DNA of 64,000 bases from Tipula vernalis (lineage: Eukaryota > Arthropoda > Insecta > Diptera > Tipulidae). Every line of letters begins with the position of its first letter. Position 1 is the stretch's first letter. The position numbers and the translations under genes were made by a program. Positions 11,761 through 28,804 of the stretch are shown here, one piece after another. Location of the stretch: the NCBI GenBank assembly GCA_958295665.1, contig OY282558.1:33439045-33503044 (forward strand), written 5' to 3'. Under the pieces are notes generated by a model. The model made no database searches. It was not told the origin of the DNA and was given only the letters and a program-made list of their open reading frames with translations.

Positions 11761-13728
11761 TACCGATCTTTTTGATGCGTTCGTATTTTTTGCTCAAAAA
11801 ATATGCGGATATTTCTTGTACCACTAGGAGTGTTCACTGATGACAAGGGATAAAAATATCGTACGGTTTTCCAGCGGCGCTGTTCAAAATTAAAATCTCT
11901 TCTGGCTCTTAAATGTTACCATGAATCATTTCACTGCCATATCTACCGTCAAAATGTATGTCTTCAGATCAAAAGGGAACATTAATAGAATAGCAATTAA
12001 TGCAGTGGTATTTTAATCTGAATGTATCGGATTTCAATCTGAAACAGCTAAAATCCCTTGTTAGAGTGCAGGAGCCATAGGCCGATGAAATCGACACGAA
12101 CATCTTCCTTCAAAGGAAAGATTACAAAAGCTGTACAAGATGTATACTTATATTTTGTAGCTAAATTACCTTAATTATGAAGTTTAGCTAGTTTGAAATT
12201 TTTTATACAATTACTTACCGATGTCACATTGAGCGTTCCCATATTTTGTAAGCTCCCTAAATAATTTTCATTCAATAGAAAAAAGTTTATTATGTATATT
12301 ACAACAACCCGCTCGAAATGAGAGAAATTCCTCAGGTTGGCCCCCTTTCCACAACTAACTAGTTATTGTTTACATTCTATTTTGATTATGTTCTCTCTCA
12401 GTGGAAGGGCACCAATGAAAAGTTTGCCCACATCGTTCGCACAAATAATTTATCGCTGCTAAAGTTAATGCGTCCGCCCCCCCCCCCCTCCCCTCGGCCC
12501 TTACGTCGTGGTAAAACAGATCACGCGCTCAATCGATAATATTAAATGGAGAAATTTTTTATTAAAAGTGAATATCAGGTGGTCTTATGGAATGAAATAA
12601 AATTGAGGTGCCGCCAAGTCTGTGAAAAATTATTGTTGCCAAAAATTATTTTTGTATTATGAATTTTAGTTGTAGATTGCACACAATATTTAGATATATA
12701 TGCAATGCCAATACACGTACATTGTATATAAAAATGCTGGTTTTGGTCATACGGTTCAAATAAAATTTGTCGTGGGAGAAAATATTGTCTTGGCAAAAAG
12801 GAAAGAAAAGTTCAAATTAAGAAGTTCAAACCAATAAGGGTGTAAATTTAATGGATTGGGAGGCAACTCAATTGTCGTAAATAATTTTCAATTTTTGCCA
12901 AGAATGCAGACCAACTCGGCTAAATCATTTACTATGATAAAGTCAAATTTTTGTGTTCGTATTTTTGTAAAAACATTTTTTTCTTCTGTTGTAAAATCAC
13001 TCAATCCGTATAAAAACAAAAACTGACCTAAATATGAAATATTTATTGAAGTTACAGGTTGAACTGAAATAATGACCGAATGATACTTAACGAAAAGTCA
13101 AACACGTAAACTGAAACCAAACCGAAATTGTGACTGAAATGATGACCGAGTCAGTCAGTTAATTACTGAAGTTACACGTTGAATCCAAACGTGACCGACC
13201 GAGTTCTGAACTGAAAATTAACTGAAAGAACCTTTCAAAATTAAACTAAACAAAACCAACACATCTAGTAAAAGATCTACTCCATCTCTGACCACAAATT
13301 TCTTTTTTAAACTCATCCTGTGTTTTGTATTTCAATTGATGATTTATTTCCGGACGGAGCCCATTAGACCAAGTACTAAAATTAAATTATTTTCAATATT
13401 GCACGTAAGAACGGATTGAAGTGCCACTTTGTGATGTAAAAAAAATACAAAATGAAAGGCATTCTTGAGAACTAGAGTTATACAAAATAAAGTGATGCCA
13501 ATGACATTAAACGGTTTTATCTAACTAAATTATTAGTTATTACGGGGTTTACGTACAAAATAGGATTTAGAACCATCAAAGTATAGATTTATGGAAATCA
13601 AAAAGGTTTAGTTCATCTTAGATAGTTTAAGATTATTTTAATGTCAAAAACGTGCGTCGAGATTGTCAGCAAAATTTTTATTTTTACAGTACTACGACAT
13701 TTCAAACCGTCAAATCGAATTATTAACA
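11761..13728. other. Non-coding stretch with low-complexity tracts
   Basis: No gene is recognised. A pure C tract of about 14 bases near 12477-12490 lies in a locally GC-rich patch. Around 13040-13220 the words CTGAAATAATGACCGAATG, CTGAAATGATGACCGAG and TGAAGTTACA-GTTGAA recur as a short degenerate repeat. Elsewhere the sequence is AT-rich. Confidence 0.4.
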
Positions 13729-14009
13729 AAATTGTTTGATTTTCAATATCAAAATTATTAACAAATAATTCAAATCTATAAGTTCCACCTTATTCTAAGA
13801 AAATTTTATTAAAATGAATTTAATTTCATTCAAAAAACCCAAATTTTATGTTTTGTCGGCCGTCAAACAAAAATCCGTCCGTCGAAATATAAAATTGGGG
13901 TTTTTTGAATGAAATTAAATTAATTTTTATAAAGTTTTCTACGAATAAAGTAGAACTTATAAATTCGAACTATTTTTTAATAATTTTGATATTGAAAATA
14001 AAACAATTT
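13729..14009. repeat. Large hairpin with ~130 bp arms
   Basis: The left arm (about 13729-13852) and right arm (about 13880-14009) are inverted copies. Both carry TTTTCAATATCAAAATTATT, a TATAAGTTC block and ATTTAATTTCATTCAAAAAA. The short loop contains two GTC-rich words (GTCGGCCGTC, CCGTCCGTCG). The unit abuts the minus-strand LINE fragment and is probably a foldback MITE. No coding content is seen. Confidence 0.75.
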
Positions 14010-14650
14010 ATGGCTGTAGAAAACTTGTAGTAAAAAATATACAATTTTCTGTTACTAGCGTAAATATAATGTTGAAGATTTTCCATGTGTTTTTAAAACC
14101 AAGTCTTGTATCTAACGTAACTCCTAAATATTTAAAGTTTACGACAATTTCAATGTTGCTACATTCATTAGAGCAACTGGATAATTCAGCTGAGACATTG
14201 TTAGTTTTATAATTCATACATTTAGTAGAATGGTAAATAATTTCAAAATTTATCTCTACAGGATCATTTAATTTAAAAAACATTACTTTTGATTTTGTGC
14301 TTACAACCATAAAATGCAAATCCAACCATTTTATTAAAATTAAAAGGTCATAATTGATTTGATAGGCAATTGACTGATTTGATGATTCTCTAAAAGTGCA
14401 ATATTATCGGTTAAACCAATCAAAAAAAATAAGGAATTTTATACACTAAAACTAATATGGGGCAGAAAACTGAAACCTGAGGAAACATTTACAGTTTGCT
14501 TTCTGTTTAGAAGATAAGACCCGAACCAATCATTAGCTCTGCCTCGAACACCAGCACAATTTAACTTATACAATAAAAGCTCATGATCAACCGTGTCGAA
14601 AGCATTTGTCAAATCAATAAAGTTAGCCGCCTAAAATCAATGAAGTTATA
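14010..14650 (-). pseudogene. LINE reverse-transcriptase fragment
   Basis: Read on the minus strand from 14650, the sequence gives ANFIDLTNAFDTVDHELLLY, then GVRGRANDWFGSYLLNRKQT, then after decay MDLHFMVVSTKSKVMFF and FKYLGVTLDTRLGFKNTW. These are the reverse-transcriptase fingers/palm and the later 'YLGV-LD' motif of non-LTR retrotransposons. The FADD catalytic motif and the endonuclease are not seen. It is oriented opposite to the LINE at 9.35-11.76 kb and is a separate insertion, truncated at both ends. Confidence 0.75.
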
Positions 14651-15232
14651 CCTTTGACCCTTCCCTTTAGCTCAAAAATGTTTCTCATATTGACTGAACT
14701 TATTTGTAAAAATACACAAAATTACAAGTAGTAATTGATTGATTGAGAAAGTAGTTGCCGAACTTGCTAGTAAACGCAAGGTGTAATTAAATTAAGCTTA
14801 GGTATATAAAATAAATACGTATGAATTTATTTATCATCGTTTTATTTTGAAATAATTAAAAAAACAAACATAGTTAATTGAAAAATTATAAGAAAAATCA
14901 AAAAACAAAAATATGAAAATTTTATTTGTGGAACTTATTTTTTTTTTGTTTATTTGTTGATAAACTAAATTATAAAATTTAATTAAAAATTATTTATGGT
15001 TAAATGATGCTTAGGTTTAATATCACATCGATTTTTATTTATTTAATTCTTTTGCACTTTGCATTTGTATTAAAAAATTCAGTTTTTTTTTAAATTATTC
15101 GTTTTTTTTTCATAGTACATAAAATACAATTTAGTTTTTGAACACTTGCTTAAATTAAATATTTAGTCTTTTAGTTAACATAATTTTTTTATTTTTTGTT
15201 TTTACTTGCGAATTAACATACATTTCTATAAT
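14651..15232. other. AT-rich downstream region of SEL1L
   Basis: Because SEL1L runs on the minus strand, this stretch holds its 3' untranslated region and terminator. Many TTTATT words (AATAAA on the minus strand) occur, so the true cleavage site cannot be picked. No other gene is seen. Confidence 0.4.
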
Positions 15233-19627
<4,395 letters not shown>

Positions 19628-20753
19628 TTTTCAAGTATTTTTATTGTATTAGCAAATTTGTTTTTTCAACTAATGTGATTGTTATTTATATTTTAATGGA
19701 AATCCACCAATGTTATTTAAACACATATCAAAAATTTGTACAAAAAAATTGAAATAAATACGTGTCTTTTTCTTGTTGCAAGATTACAGACCCAAATGTC
19801 AAAACAAAATATTTGATAAAATTATTTTAAATTTTTCTATAAGGACACTATTACATATTTCACTTAAATCAATTATTTTTGAAATTTTACAATTAATTCT
19901 GTTAATAAGATATTTAATATTAGCATAAGAATTATAAAAAAAATGTTATGTTTTCAATTAATCGTAATTTTTTCTAGATATTGTAATGACTTGACAGCTG
20001 ATGCCAAGTGCTGAGTTTAAAATAATTTGTAATAGATTTTCAGCGTCCGCAACCAAACTGCTAAAATTTTAATGTTGTCGTTTTGTAACACAGGTATGTT
20101 TGTTATTTGCTGTTGAGCTTTTAAGCCAATTTGAAAATACCTATTGTAAAAGTTTCCATTGGACTTTCCAGTCAGTCATTCCAATTTGACCTTGCATAAA
20201 TCGGAAAGTATAAACCTCAGCAAATCTACTTGCTCGGGTTCGTTTTGATCAGTTCAAAAATCGTAGAATGATACCACAAATCTTACGAAGAACAAAAAAT
20301 CCAAACAAATAGCGATTTACAGGATAGATTTTAAGGGCTGGCCTGGGAATTTAAGAAGCTATGTATTTATTTAATCAAGCAGCATCTTGCACAAACTATC
20401 TACGTATTAATAATGAGTCTAGCTCAAAATAAGTGGTCAAAGAATAACGTTAGTCTTTTATTTTTTTAAATAAATCAAATAAAAATATAACTCTTTTTGA
20501 TAGTTAATTTATAATTACTATACATATGTATTATACATTTATCAAATAATCAGCTATATACTTAAAATATTTAGGTAATTTTATAATGTATGTACAGTTA
20601 GTTATATGAATATAGTAAGCAAATTTATTTAACTTCAAAAACTCTTGTGAATGTTTCTATAACGCAGCACACAATAGTGGAATGAATTAGAAAATAATTA
20701 ATAAATACATTAATTTCAAATAGCGAGATTAAACAGAACAAAAAAGTAATGTT
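19628..20753. other. Intergenic: SEL1L promoter side and TBP-like 3' region
   Basis: The stretch lies upstream of SEL1L (minus) and downstream of the TBP-like gene (minus). It should hold the SEL1L promoter and the 3' end of the other gene. It is AT-rich, and no promoter element could be supported. Confidence 0.35.
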
Positions 20754-21791
20754 TTAGTTTTTTCTAAAACTCTGCAATATTGGATACATATTCTCCAAAC
20801 TATCAAGAATATCAGTCTTCGTTTTGGCTCCGGTAAATACAATCTTACCATTTACAAATATTAGTAAAACTACTCTTGGTTTAACCATTCTATAAATTAA
20901 ACCGGGAAATAGCTCTGGTTCATAAGAACTGAATTGGCCATGTACTTGATTTAAATTCTCTAAACGTATCGGAAAACGCAAATCGACAGTGGCCACAATA
21001 TTTTGAATTTTAAAATCTAAAAATTTCACTGGATAGCTGAGCTTTTGAAGAATCCTTGCAAATTTTCGTGCAGCAAAATGTGCATCAGCTTCATTCCGTG
21101 CTCCCGTGCATACAATTTTTCCTGTTTTAAATATTAAGGCCGTACACCTCGGGTCACGAATTCTCATCACAACTCCACGAAACCTCGACGGATTATATTC
21201 TGAATTACGGGTTCGATTATTAATGCTTTGTAAATTTAACACTGTACCCAAATCAACGGTGCATACGCAATTTCTGAAATATGTATAAATAGTATTAAGT
21301 CATTTATAAAGCATACAGAAATAATATATTGAACCTTACTGTAATTTAACTGAGTTTAAAGCTTCTTGCGGCCCAGTCGTAGCCGGGCTTTGTTGCACAA
21401 TACTGTTTTGTGGTGGCAAAGTTGGTGTCTATAATACACGTGAGAATAAATAAAAATTTAAGTCACGTTTATAGAAATGATTATGTATCTACAGTACATG
21501 ATGCAATAGTTTGTATACATATATCATAATTATGTTTAAGCGCTTTGGGAAGGGTATCACTATGCACCATTGATATTGCTCAACAATCAAAACTATTCGA
21601 AAAAGCTCGCAACGAGTGTATTAAGTTAAATACTAGTGCCAGTACGACCACAACCTACATTTTATTTTATAAAATTAAAGCCATATTTGTTTTCTCACCT
21701 TAACAGCATTGGATATAGAAGGTACAGTAAATGGACGAGGATTAGGTGAAGCAAGCAGAGCTTTCAGCGGCGATTCATTTGACTTATCCAT
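20754..21791 (-). CDS. Trf: TBP-family factor, probably TBP-related factor 1
   Basis: This DNA-binding core promoter factor is of the TATA-binding-protein family. In Drosophila TRF1 works with BRF in RNA polymerase III transcription. Three exons (21791-21699, 21428-21340, 21273-20754) give 233 residues: about 55 low-complexity N-terminal residues, then the two-fold saddle. Landmarks are [73 protein letters not shown] and [15 protein letters not shown], ending ILQSFRKN. The second half is very close to TBP. The first half is clearly diverged ([16 protein letters not shown] instead of the usual NIVSTV-L-C-LDL), which favours TRF1 over TBP itself. TBP cannot be excluded without comparing the species' other copy. 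Confidence 0.88.
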
Positions 21792-22196
21792 ATTGAAATG
21801 AATGAATTAAAGTAATTTAATGCTGAGTTAAGGTAATGACACAAACTAAACTAAACTAGCTAATTTCATTTTTTTTGAAAAATTATGAAATGTTTCTATC
21901 GTACTCAAAATAAAAACACTGAAAAATTGTCAGACCAAAACGTGTCGACTGTCGAAATTTATTTTTTTACTACTAACTTAGATATACCAGAACCTACACG
22001 CTACATAATTATTGATTGAAAATTTTGAACAGCTTGCTGATAATTTGACGTTTATAAAATAATGCTTATACATACTAGTATAAACAACTGTATTCTGTGG
22101 TATTGTGAAAATGTGAACGATATGCTCAAGCTTGTCACATGAAAATATGTGAGAGATAACAAAATCAAAAAGTTAAAAACGTGTGATCTCAATTCG

Positions 22197-22370
22197 GTTT
22201 GATATCAAATATTTGGTTTTGGTTCATTTTACAGATGAATTATAGCAAGAACTGAGATATTCTGAATTTGTAACGTACATATGGGCTAGTTTCATCGATA
22301 AATCAGACAGCCGTGCCAAAAATGTGGTTTAGGTTATGTTGACAAAACACCGCTTTGATACTACTTAAAA
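22197..22370 (+). repeat. Dispersed repeat, copy 1 (second copy at 55371)
   Basis: It shares TATCAAATATTT, TAGCAAGAACT, GATATTCTGAATTTGTAACG, TACATATG-GCTAG and GGTTATGTTGACAAA, in that order, with the sequence at 55371-55553 in the same orientation. About 75-80% of positions look alike. No terminal repeats or coding capacity are seen, so it is an unclassified interspersed repeat. Confidence 0.7.
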
Positions 22371-22993
22371 TAATAGTCGTGCGTGGAACGCATTGGTCTG
22401 GCTCTGCAGATAACGAAACGAAAATTATGTGCCAGGGTGCCAGATGGAAAACGAAACGAAACCTATGTGCTTCAAGCTTAAATATATTTAGTTTTACGTT
22501 TCTTGCACCTGAGATTTTGAATCATTTAAATTGTTGTTTAATTTTAATTGTTGAATAAAACACTCGACTATACACTACAAAAATTGTTTGTTTGGTTTTA
22601 AATTTGCTCAGGTCAGATCTTTCAATCCATAGGACCAGTGAGTTAAATTTTTCCAGAAAAAACCCACAAAAATGTCTCAAGGAAAATCCTGGGGCACTGG
22701 ATAGGTTATATTTTTTCACAAAAAGTATTAATTGATACATTTTTAGTTTTTGTAATATTTAATATGTAGTAATTTTTATATTTGTTATAAATGTGTGTTA
22801 TAGTAAGTGTGATCACGTTGTAAAATGGCGTAGGCTCATATCGTTAGTGCACGATGAATTATGGATCGCATCAATTAATATTGAGCAGATCCTGTCTTTT
22901 TGTGATACCTTCGCTCTGTGTACGAAATTATGGGCCTTGGAATTACGCAATACCCTGAACCACTTATGGCGACTTAATTTATCCACTATTTTT

Positions 22994-23434
22994 TTGGTCC
23001 GCTCCATAACGCGTACAAAACGAGACTAACTACAAAAATTGATTTGAAATTTTTTAAACGTCAAATGTCAATCAAGTAAAACCAAACCGGTTTATATTAC
23101 CAATACAAACACAAAACAACATCAGTTTTGGTTTCATGTACTTTGATTGATTTGAAAAAACGAAAAGAATTCGACATAAGAATTTTTCTTTTGAACTACT
23201 TCCTATTTAGTTGGTCCGCTCCATAACGCGTACAAAACGAGACTAACTACAAAAATTGATTTGAAATTTTTTAAACGTCAAATGTCAATCAAGTAAAACC
23301 AAACCGGTTTATATTACCAATACAAACACAAAACAACATCAGTTTTGGTTTCATGTACTTTGATTGATTTGAAAAAACGAAAAGAATTCGACATAAGAAT
23401 TTTTCTTTTGAACTACTTTCTATTTAGTTGGTCC
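22994..23434. repeat. Recent 217 bp tandem duplication
   Basis: Unit 1 (22994-23210) and unit 2 (23211-23427) differ at only one base that I can see (GAACTACTTCC versus GAACTACTTTC). Each begins TTGGTCCGCTCCATAACG. A third TTGGTCC (23428-23434) closes the array, so the 7 bp word stands at both ends and the junction. Near-identity indicates a recent event. It lies upstream of ELMO. Confidence 0.9.
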
Positions 23435-23544
23435 AGTTGGTTTAAGTTTCTTCTCTACCGTTTCTGTTAATGGCAGAATTGAAAAATTATCAGTTTTCAA
23501 ATTGCCATATCGCGTGAACCGTATTCACATCACATTACTTAGAG

Positions 23545-23678
23545 CATTCACAATGAAATAACTTTTTATTTTTGACTTGCAGATTTGTATGCAATTCCAA
23601 CATACGAGCAAAAATGATTGTTCGTTATGTTGGAAATTCATACAAACCTCTAAGTAAAAAGTTTTTTCATTGTGAATG
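23545..23678. repeat. Long imperfect hairpin upstream of ELMO
   Basis: The left arm starts CATTCACAATGAAATAACTT and includes ATGCAATTCCAACATA. The right arm has TATGTTGGAAATTCATAC and ends CATTGTGAATG. The loop (CGAGCAAAAATGATTGTTCG) can itself pair. Arms are ~57 nt with a few bulges. It is probably a small foldback MITE; a hairpin RNA cannot be excluded. Confidence 0.65.
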
Positions 23679-23947
23679 ATATGTTACTTGAATCGCTATT
23701 TTTGGTTTAAAGGGTTATTGTTTATTACAGTGGACCTAATTAACGTACCAACATTCAAACAAAAATTTGTATTTTGTAAAGTTGGTATTCCTAGTAATAC
23801 CGTATAAATAAATTACACATACATAGATGCTACATGAATAATAAAAAGTTTTGATTATAAGAAATCATTTTAGTGATAATAGTTTTATGCAAATAATATA
23901 AATTTAATAGTGTTATGAGTATTTATCCTAAATTAAAATCATTCTAA

Positions 23948-26249
23948 ATGTTACCCAAAGCTAAATTGCCAGCATTAAAAGATGCAAATATTGTTAAAAT
24001 TGCTGTTGAATTCGAGAATCATCAAGCGCAACTTATTGAATTTGACCAGAGACAACCCTTAATTGGAATTATACAAGATTTATGTGACTATCGTGATTGG
24101 CATATATCTGATGCAGAAAATTATGCATTACAATTTTGCGAACCGTGTTGCAAGAATTATGTCACGGAAAAAAATCGAAATGAAGTGAAAAATGGATCTG
24201 TATTGAAATTGACGTATTCCCCATCGAAAGCTGCCGATGACATCCTTAATATCTTGGAATCAGGTAAATCGTTAATAATGAAACTAAGTAGGAACGTCGT
24301 ATCTAGATAAATTAAATTTTTCAGGATCTGATGCGAATAAAACGTACAGCCTAACTACGCTAAGTAGTTTGAGTAAAGATTTTACATTCGCAACTGAATT
24401 TATCAAAAAGAAGGGGTTGGATTTAATAATAAAAATCATTGAAGATGACAAAAGTTTGGGCGATATGCTGAAATACGTGCTTTTATCATTTGTTGAATTA
24501 ATGGAACACGGTATAGTTTTATGGGAAATACTGGAACCATCATTTATTGTACGTAACATCCTTTTTATAAATCAATCTCATGAACCCGAAATTATTCAAT
24601 CTGCATTGGCCATACTCGATAACATAGTCCAAAATAGTTCAAAAGCTAATTTAGTTGAACGCGACGTAAAATTCGATAATCTCCTTCGACTTTTAGAAGA
24701 ATCTGAAAGTACAGTACAGCAAAATACAATCGCTTTAATTAATTCCCTTTTCCAAAAATCCGATGATCAACGAAAAAAGCAAATTGCTTTATGGTTCAGT
24801 ACCAAAAAGTATCGTGACGTTATTACTTCTTCGGTTATAAAAAATAACATGGGCAGTGAAATGACCCATCAGTTGTATGTCTTCCAAACATTAACACTTG
24901 GATTATTGGAACAACGTATGATGACTACTATAAGTGAAAATGAAGATAGCCAAAATAAAATCAAAGAATTAAGAAGGATTGCATTTAATGTGAACGGAAC
25001 TGATTCCCAATCTGATTACATCACAATGAGACGGCCAAATAATTCGCAATCGAATAACAAAAATAAGTTAGGATTCAAATGTGAATTAAATATTGCCCAA
25101 TCTTTTACTGAAACTCCGCCCGGTTTGTTGGCTTTAGATTGTTTAGTTTATTTTGCACGGAATTACACCTCAATTTATACGAAAATAATTCATGAAATAA
25201 ACGCGACGGCCGATGAACATGAATGTCCACTTGGCGAAGCTTCCATCGAACTGGTGAAATTATTATGCGAGCTATTACGAATTGGTGAACCACCATCGGA
25301 ACAAGGTCAAGATTTTTACCCAATGTTCTTTTCGCATGATCATCCATCCGAAGAATTATTTTGCATTTGCATTGAAGTATTGAATCGGACTTGGAAAGAT
25401 ATGCGGGCAACAAATAAAGATTTTGCAAAAGTATTTTCGGTGGCCCGAGAACAAATCGTCAGAACGCTAAAGGGTCGCCCAGCTACATTAAATGATTTCA
25501 AAACAAATATAAAAATATTCACATATAATAAAATTACACTATTAAGGCAGCAGGAACGAGCATCTAAAGAGGAATGTGAATCAACGGCATCAGCTATTGT
25601 GAGTCTTAAAGAGAAATTAACTCCGGAAATTGTTACACTTATAAAAGAACAACGACTTGGATATTTAGTAGAAGGTAATTAAGTATGTTGTTGTAAAATC
25701 AATAAAAAATATTAATTATTTATTTTATTTCTAGGTTCACGATTTCAAAAATACAATAAATCTGGTCAACGACAAAAGGATAAATTTTGGTATGCTCGAC
25801 TCTCAACTAATCATAAAGTCATACATTACGGTGATTGTGATGAAAAAAGTGTGCCAACTGTAGAGGAATTAGAAAAGAAAATCAATATATGCGATATAAA
25901 ACAATTACTGGTTGGAAAAGAATGCCCAAACGCATTAGGAAAGCGACGAAATCAAAACGTTTCTATTGACAATCTCTTTTCGATAGTGTATTCCGATCAA
26001 ACGCAACAACCATGTGAACCATTAGATTTTATTGCATTAGACGAACTGACACAAAATTATTGGGCCGATGGCATAAATGCTCTATTAAATTTAAATATGG
26101 CGAGTAAACAAAAAGACGAGGATTTGGAAACATTACTATCGATGGAAATAAAATTAAGATTACTCGATACTGAAGGTGTAGATATATCGAAAGATGCACC
26201 ACCAATACCCGAGGATCCTGAAAACTATGATTTTTGTTTCGAAAGTTAA
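23948..26249 (+). CDS. Ced-12: ELMO / Ced-12 engulfment and cell motility protein
   Basis: This cytoplasmic partner of DOCK180/Myoblast city forms a bipartite Rac exchange factor for phagocytosis, cell migration and myoblast fusion. Three exons (23948-24263, 24325-25674, 25735-26249) with ~60 bp introns give 726 residues, the length of human ELMO1. Landmarks are the N-terminal Ras-binding/armadillo half starting MLPKAKLPALKDANIVKIAV, the ELMO domain around residues 300-490 (including TETPPGLLALDCLVYFARNY and LVKLLCELLRIGEPPSEQGQ), and the PH region with DKFWYARLSTNHKVIHYGDC. The C terminus holds the proline motif APPIPEDPENYDF that docks the DOCK SH3 domain. The start is the first in-frame ATG and gives full family length. 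Confidence 0.97.
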
Positions 26250-27041
26250 TAGAGGTTTCTCTCAATGAAGTGTACCATTGCTTTTAAACCAATTCTCATT
26301 TCGTATTTTGTAAAATACAAATATTACCAAAGTTTATTATTATAAATTTAATATAATCAAATAATTTATATTCATGAGACATAACAAAAATATATTATAT
26401 CCGGTACGTGTGATTGAGAACATGACTAAATATCACTTTATCATTATTTCTATTTTAGTTAAGCCTTTACATACATAATTTGCATAGTATGAGTAAAATA
26501 TTCCATCAGTGCTAATGATTCCATCATTTTCTTTGAAATTATTTTATTTTTCTATTTTAAAGGCGTAAATTAATCCAAAAACTTATTATTCGAATAATAA
26601 TCAAACTTGCAGCCACTTTAATTTATACAAATTAATTTACCGTTCAAATTAAAGTATTATTTATAGTAATTTAATTATTAACCTTGTATTTGTAGCTATT
26701 TGTTTTTATATATATATATTTTTTTTTTGTAATAAAATATACAATAAAATGCAAAATTATTTGTTTAAGATTTATTATAAAAAATAAAAATTATACAAAT
26801 TAAAAGCTTACACAAAAATATTTTTAATCATAATAAAATTAAACAAAAAAAAAAAAAAAAAGATTTTGGTGGTAAAGTAAAATCATCATTTTTACTTAGT
26901 AAAATGTGCTTAGATTAAAATAAAGTGTGTGGATACAATATTTTCTATATTCTAAATTAGTGAGCGGATACAATACTTTTTATTAAAGGATGAAGAACCA
27001 AAATATGTATTTAGCATTTAAAATATAAGCGGATTTTACTT
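26250..27041. other. Convergent 3' intergenic region (ELMO / Patsas)
   Basis: ELMO (plus) and Patsas (minus) end facing each other. AATAAA words near 26730-26745 are the nearest plausible polyadenylation signals for ELMO. The sequence is very AT-rich and has no gene. Confidence 0.45.
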
Positions 27042-28793
27042 TCAAAGATGCTCATCGATCATTAAATCACTTTCGTCAATGCGATCTGGCAAGCAAACGA
27101 AAAATTCAAATAAATTTAATACGGGACCCCTTGAGAATGGATTATGATAGCGACCACGTTTATCACGTAAATAAGGATACCTCTTGTAATTGAACATTTC
27201 ATTAGTTGTTAAATTCATGCATGCATGTAAAATCTAAAAAAAAAATAAAAATTGATTGGAACTTAATTAGAAGAAAAGAAAATTTTTAAAAATTATGAAA
27301 ATGTACTTACCGAAGTACAAGTTAATATCCAACCTAAGCCACAAAATGCGAATGCTTCGACCAATCCCAATACATAAAGTAATGTAAATCCTTCAATCAT
27401 TACACAATAACACGCAAAGTAAATGGTAAACGAACAGTTTATAGCCACGCTTAATACAAACAAAAAGAACCACATTCTATTTCGTAATCCAACACAATTG
27501 TAGATGAATGGGCAATGATGGTCGAAATACGAAACGCATCGATTACAAACGCGACAATGTTTGGCCCTTAGCGGTCGTAAACAGCGACAGCTATGACAGA
27601 GTCTCGAAAGAATTACATTTCGCTTTTTCCATTTATCAAAATATGGGATTTGTTTAATTGCCCTGTAATACGTATCCGAGTTTAGTGATATATATCCTGG
27701 ATCTCGCCGATTTGCTATGATCCAACTAATCCACATAACAGCGTTCCAATATATAAAACAATAATGTGATCGTCTCAAAACATTCCACGTAATTGGAATG
27801 CATCGAATCATGTACATCGGATATCCCCATAACAGTACTGAAAACATAAACAGCAATAATGGTCCCTTCGAATCGCCAGCACCTCCAAATAGCAGACCCC
27901 ATATTTCAGAGATCGGTGGCATCCATCGAGATTTTTTCTTAATTTCCTTGTGCAACACTTTAACAATGTCACTGTGGCGGTGACTTTGTGCCAACATCAA
28001 AGGAGTTTTGCCATTTTTATCCTTTGGTTCTAAATCTAAATTACTTTTTTCACACAATAAACGCACGCATGTTAAATTTCCAGACAGACAAGCTAAATGT
28101 AATGGTGTCGATCCAAAATTATCGGTTTTTTGTAGATCAACTCCTGAATACATAAGGAGCCTGATTAAATCGGCATGACCTTTGTACGCAGCCCAATGTA
28201 ATGCTGTATCACCGTTAATATCCGTTAAATGATTATGGGCTCCCATTCCTAATAGAAACGCAGCCGTTGCCGTCCTTCCATACATACATGCTGTCATCAA
28301 TGGTGTTAGTCCTTTAAAATCGGCTGCATTCACTGCTACCCCGGCTTGTAACAATATTTGAACTACAGCAGCGTGTCCTTTCCTACAAGCCCAGTGTATT
28401 GGGCGAGGGCCTTGAGTTCCCAAACATGGCAGATCAACCGGAGCACTTCGTTCGACTAAGTATCTCATCATTTCTACATTACCATCAAGCGCAACCCAAT
28501 GCGCGGGTGTATAACCATGTTTGTCTCGTGCACTCAATGCTTCTGGACCTAACTTCTCCACCAGATTCTCTACGTCGGAAACTTCCCTGAAAATCAATAT
28601 AAATCGTGATTTCGTTTTTTTTTTGTGCATATGAGATTTACCCATTTTTAATCACTTCAAAAATATCTTCTGTCGTATTTTGCAATAACATTTCCGTGCT
28701 ATCTGAACAACACAAAATGTTATTATCCTTTTCCTCAATAGGTGATGTTTCCTCTTGATCTGTGTGACTATGTTCGTTTTCTTCAGCTACCAT
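27042..28793 (-). CDS. Patsas: Ankyrin-repeat DHHC palmitoyltransferase (Patsas-like)
   Basis: This membrane protein S-acyltransferase should act at the Golgi or nearby membranes. Three exons (28793-28642, 28586-27311, 27233-27042) join in frame to 539 residues. An acidic N terminus is followed by about five or six ankyrin repeats (60-270; e.g. GYTPAHWVALDGNVEMMRYL, DTALHWAAYKGHADLIRLLM). Two or three membrane segments come next, then the cysteine-rich domain with CHSCRCLRPLRAKHCRVCN and the catalytic DHHC at about residue 405. Further membrane segments and a conserved tail (NMFNYKRYPYLRDKRGR-like) close it. The repeats and tail do not resemble Hip14/ZDHHC17, whose ankyrin sequence and membrane layout differ, so Patsas fits better. 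A start at 28856 is open but enters an odd GC-rich block. Confidence 0.9.
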
Positions 28794-28804
28794 ATTACAT
28801 GATG

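Larger units (their letters stand above)
21792..23947. other. Intergenic region between divergent TBP-like gene and ELMO
   Basis: The two genes are head-to-head, so both promoters should be here. The middle is filled by a dispersed repeat copy (22197-22370), a recent 217 bp tandem duplication and a long hairpin, described separately. Open frames in this stretch show no recognisable domain. Confidence 0.5.

Noticed and set aside
27042..28793. Assignment as Hip14/ZDHHC17
   Set aside because: The protein has ankyrin repeats plus DHHC, but the repeat sequence, the shorter length and the tail after the DHHC domain fit the Patsas group better.
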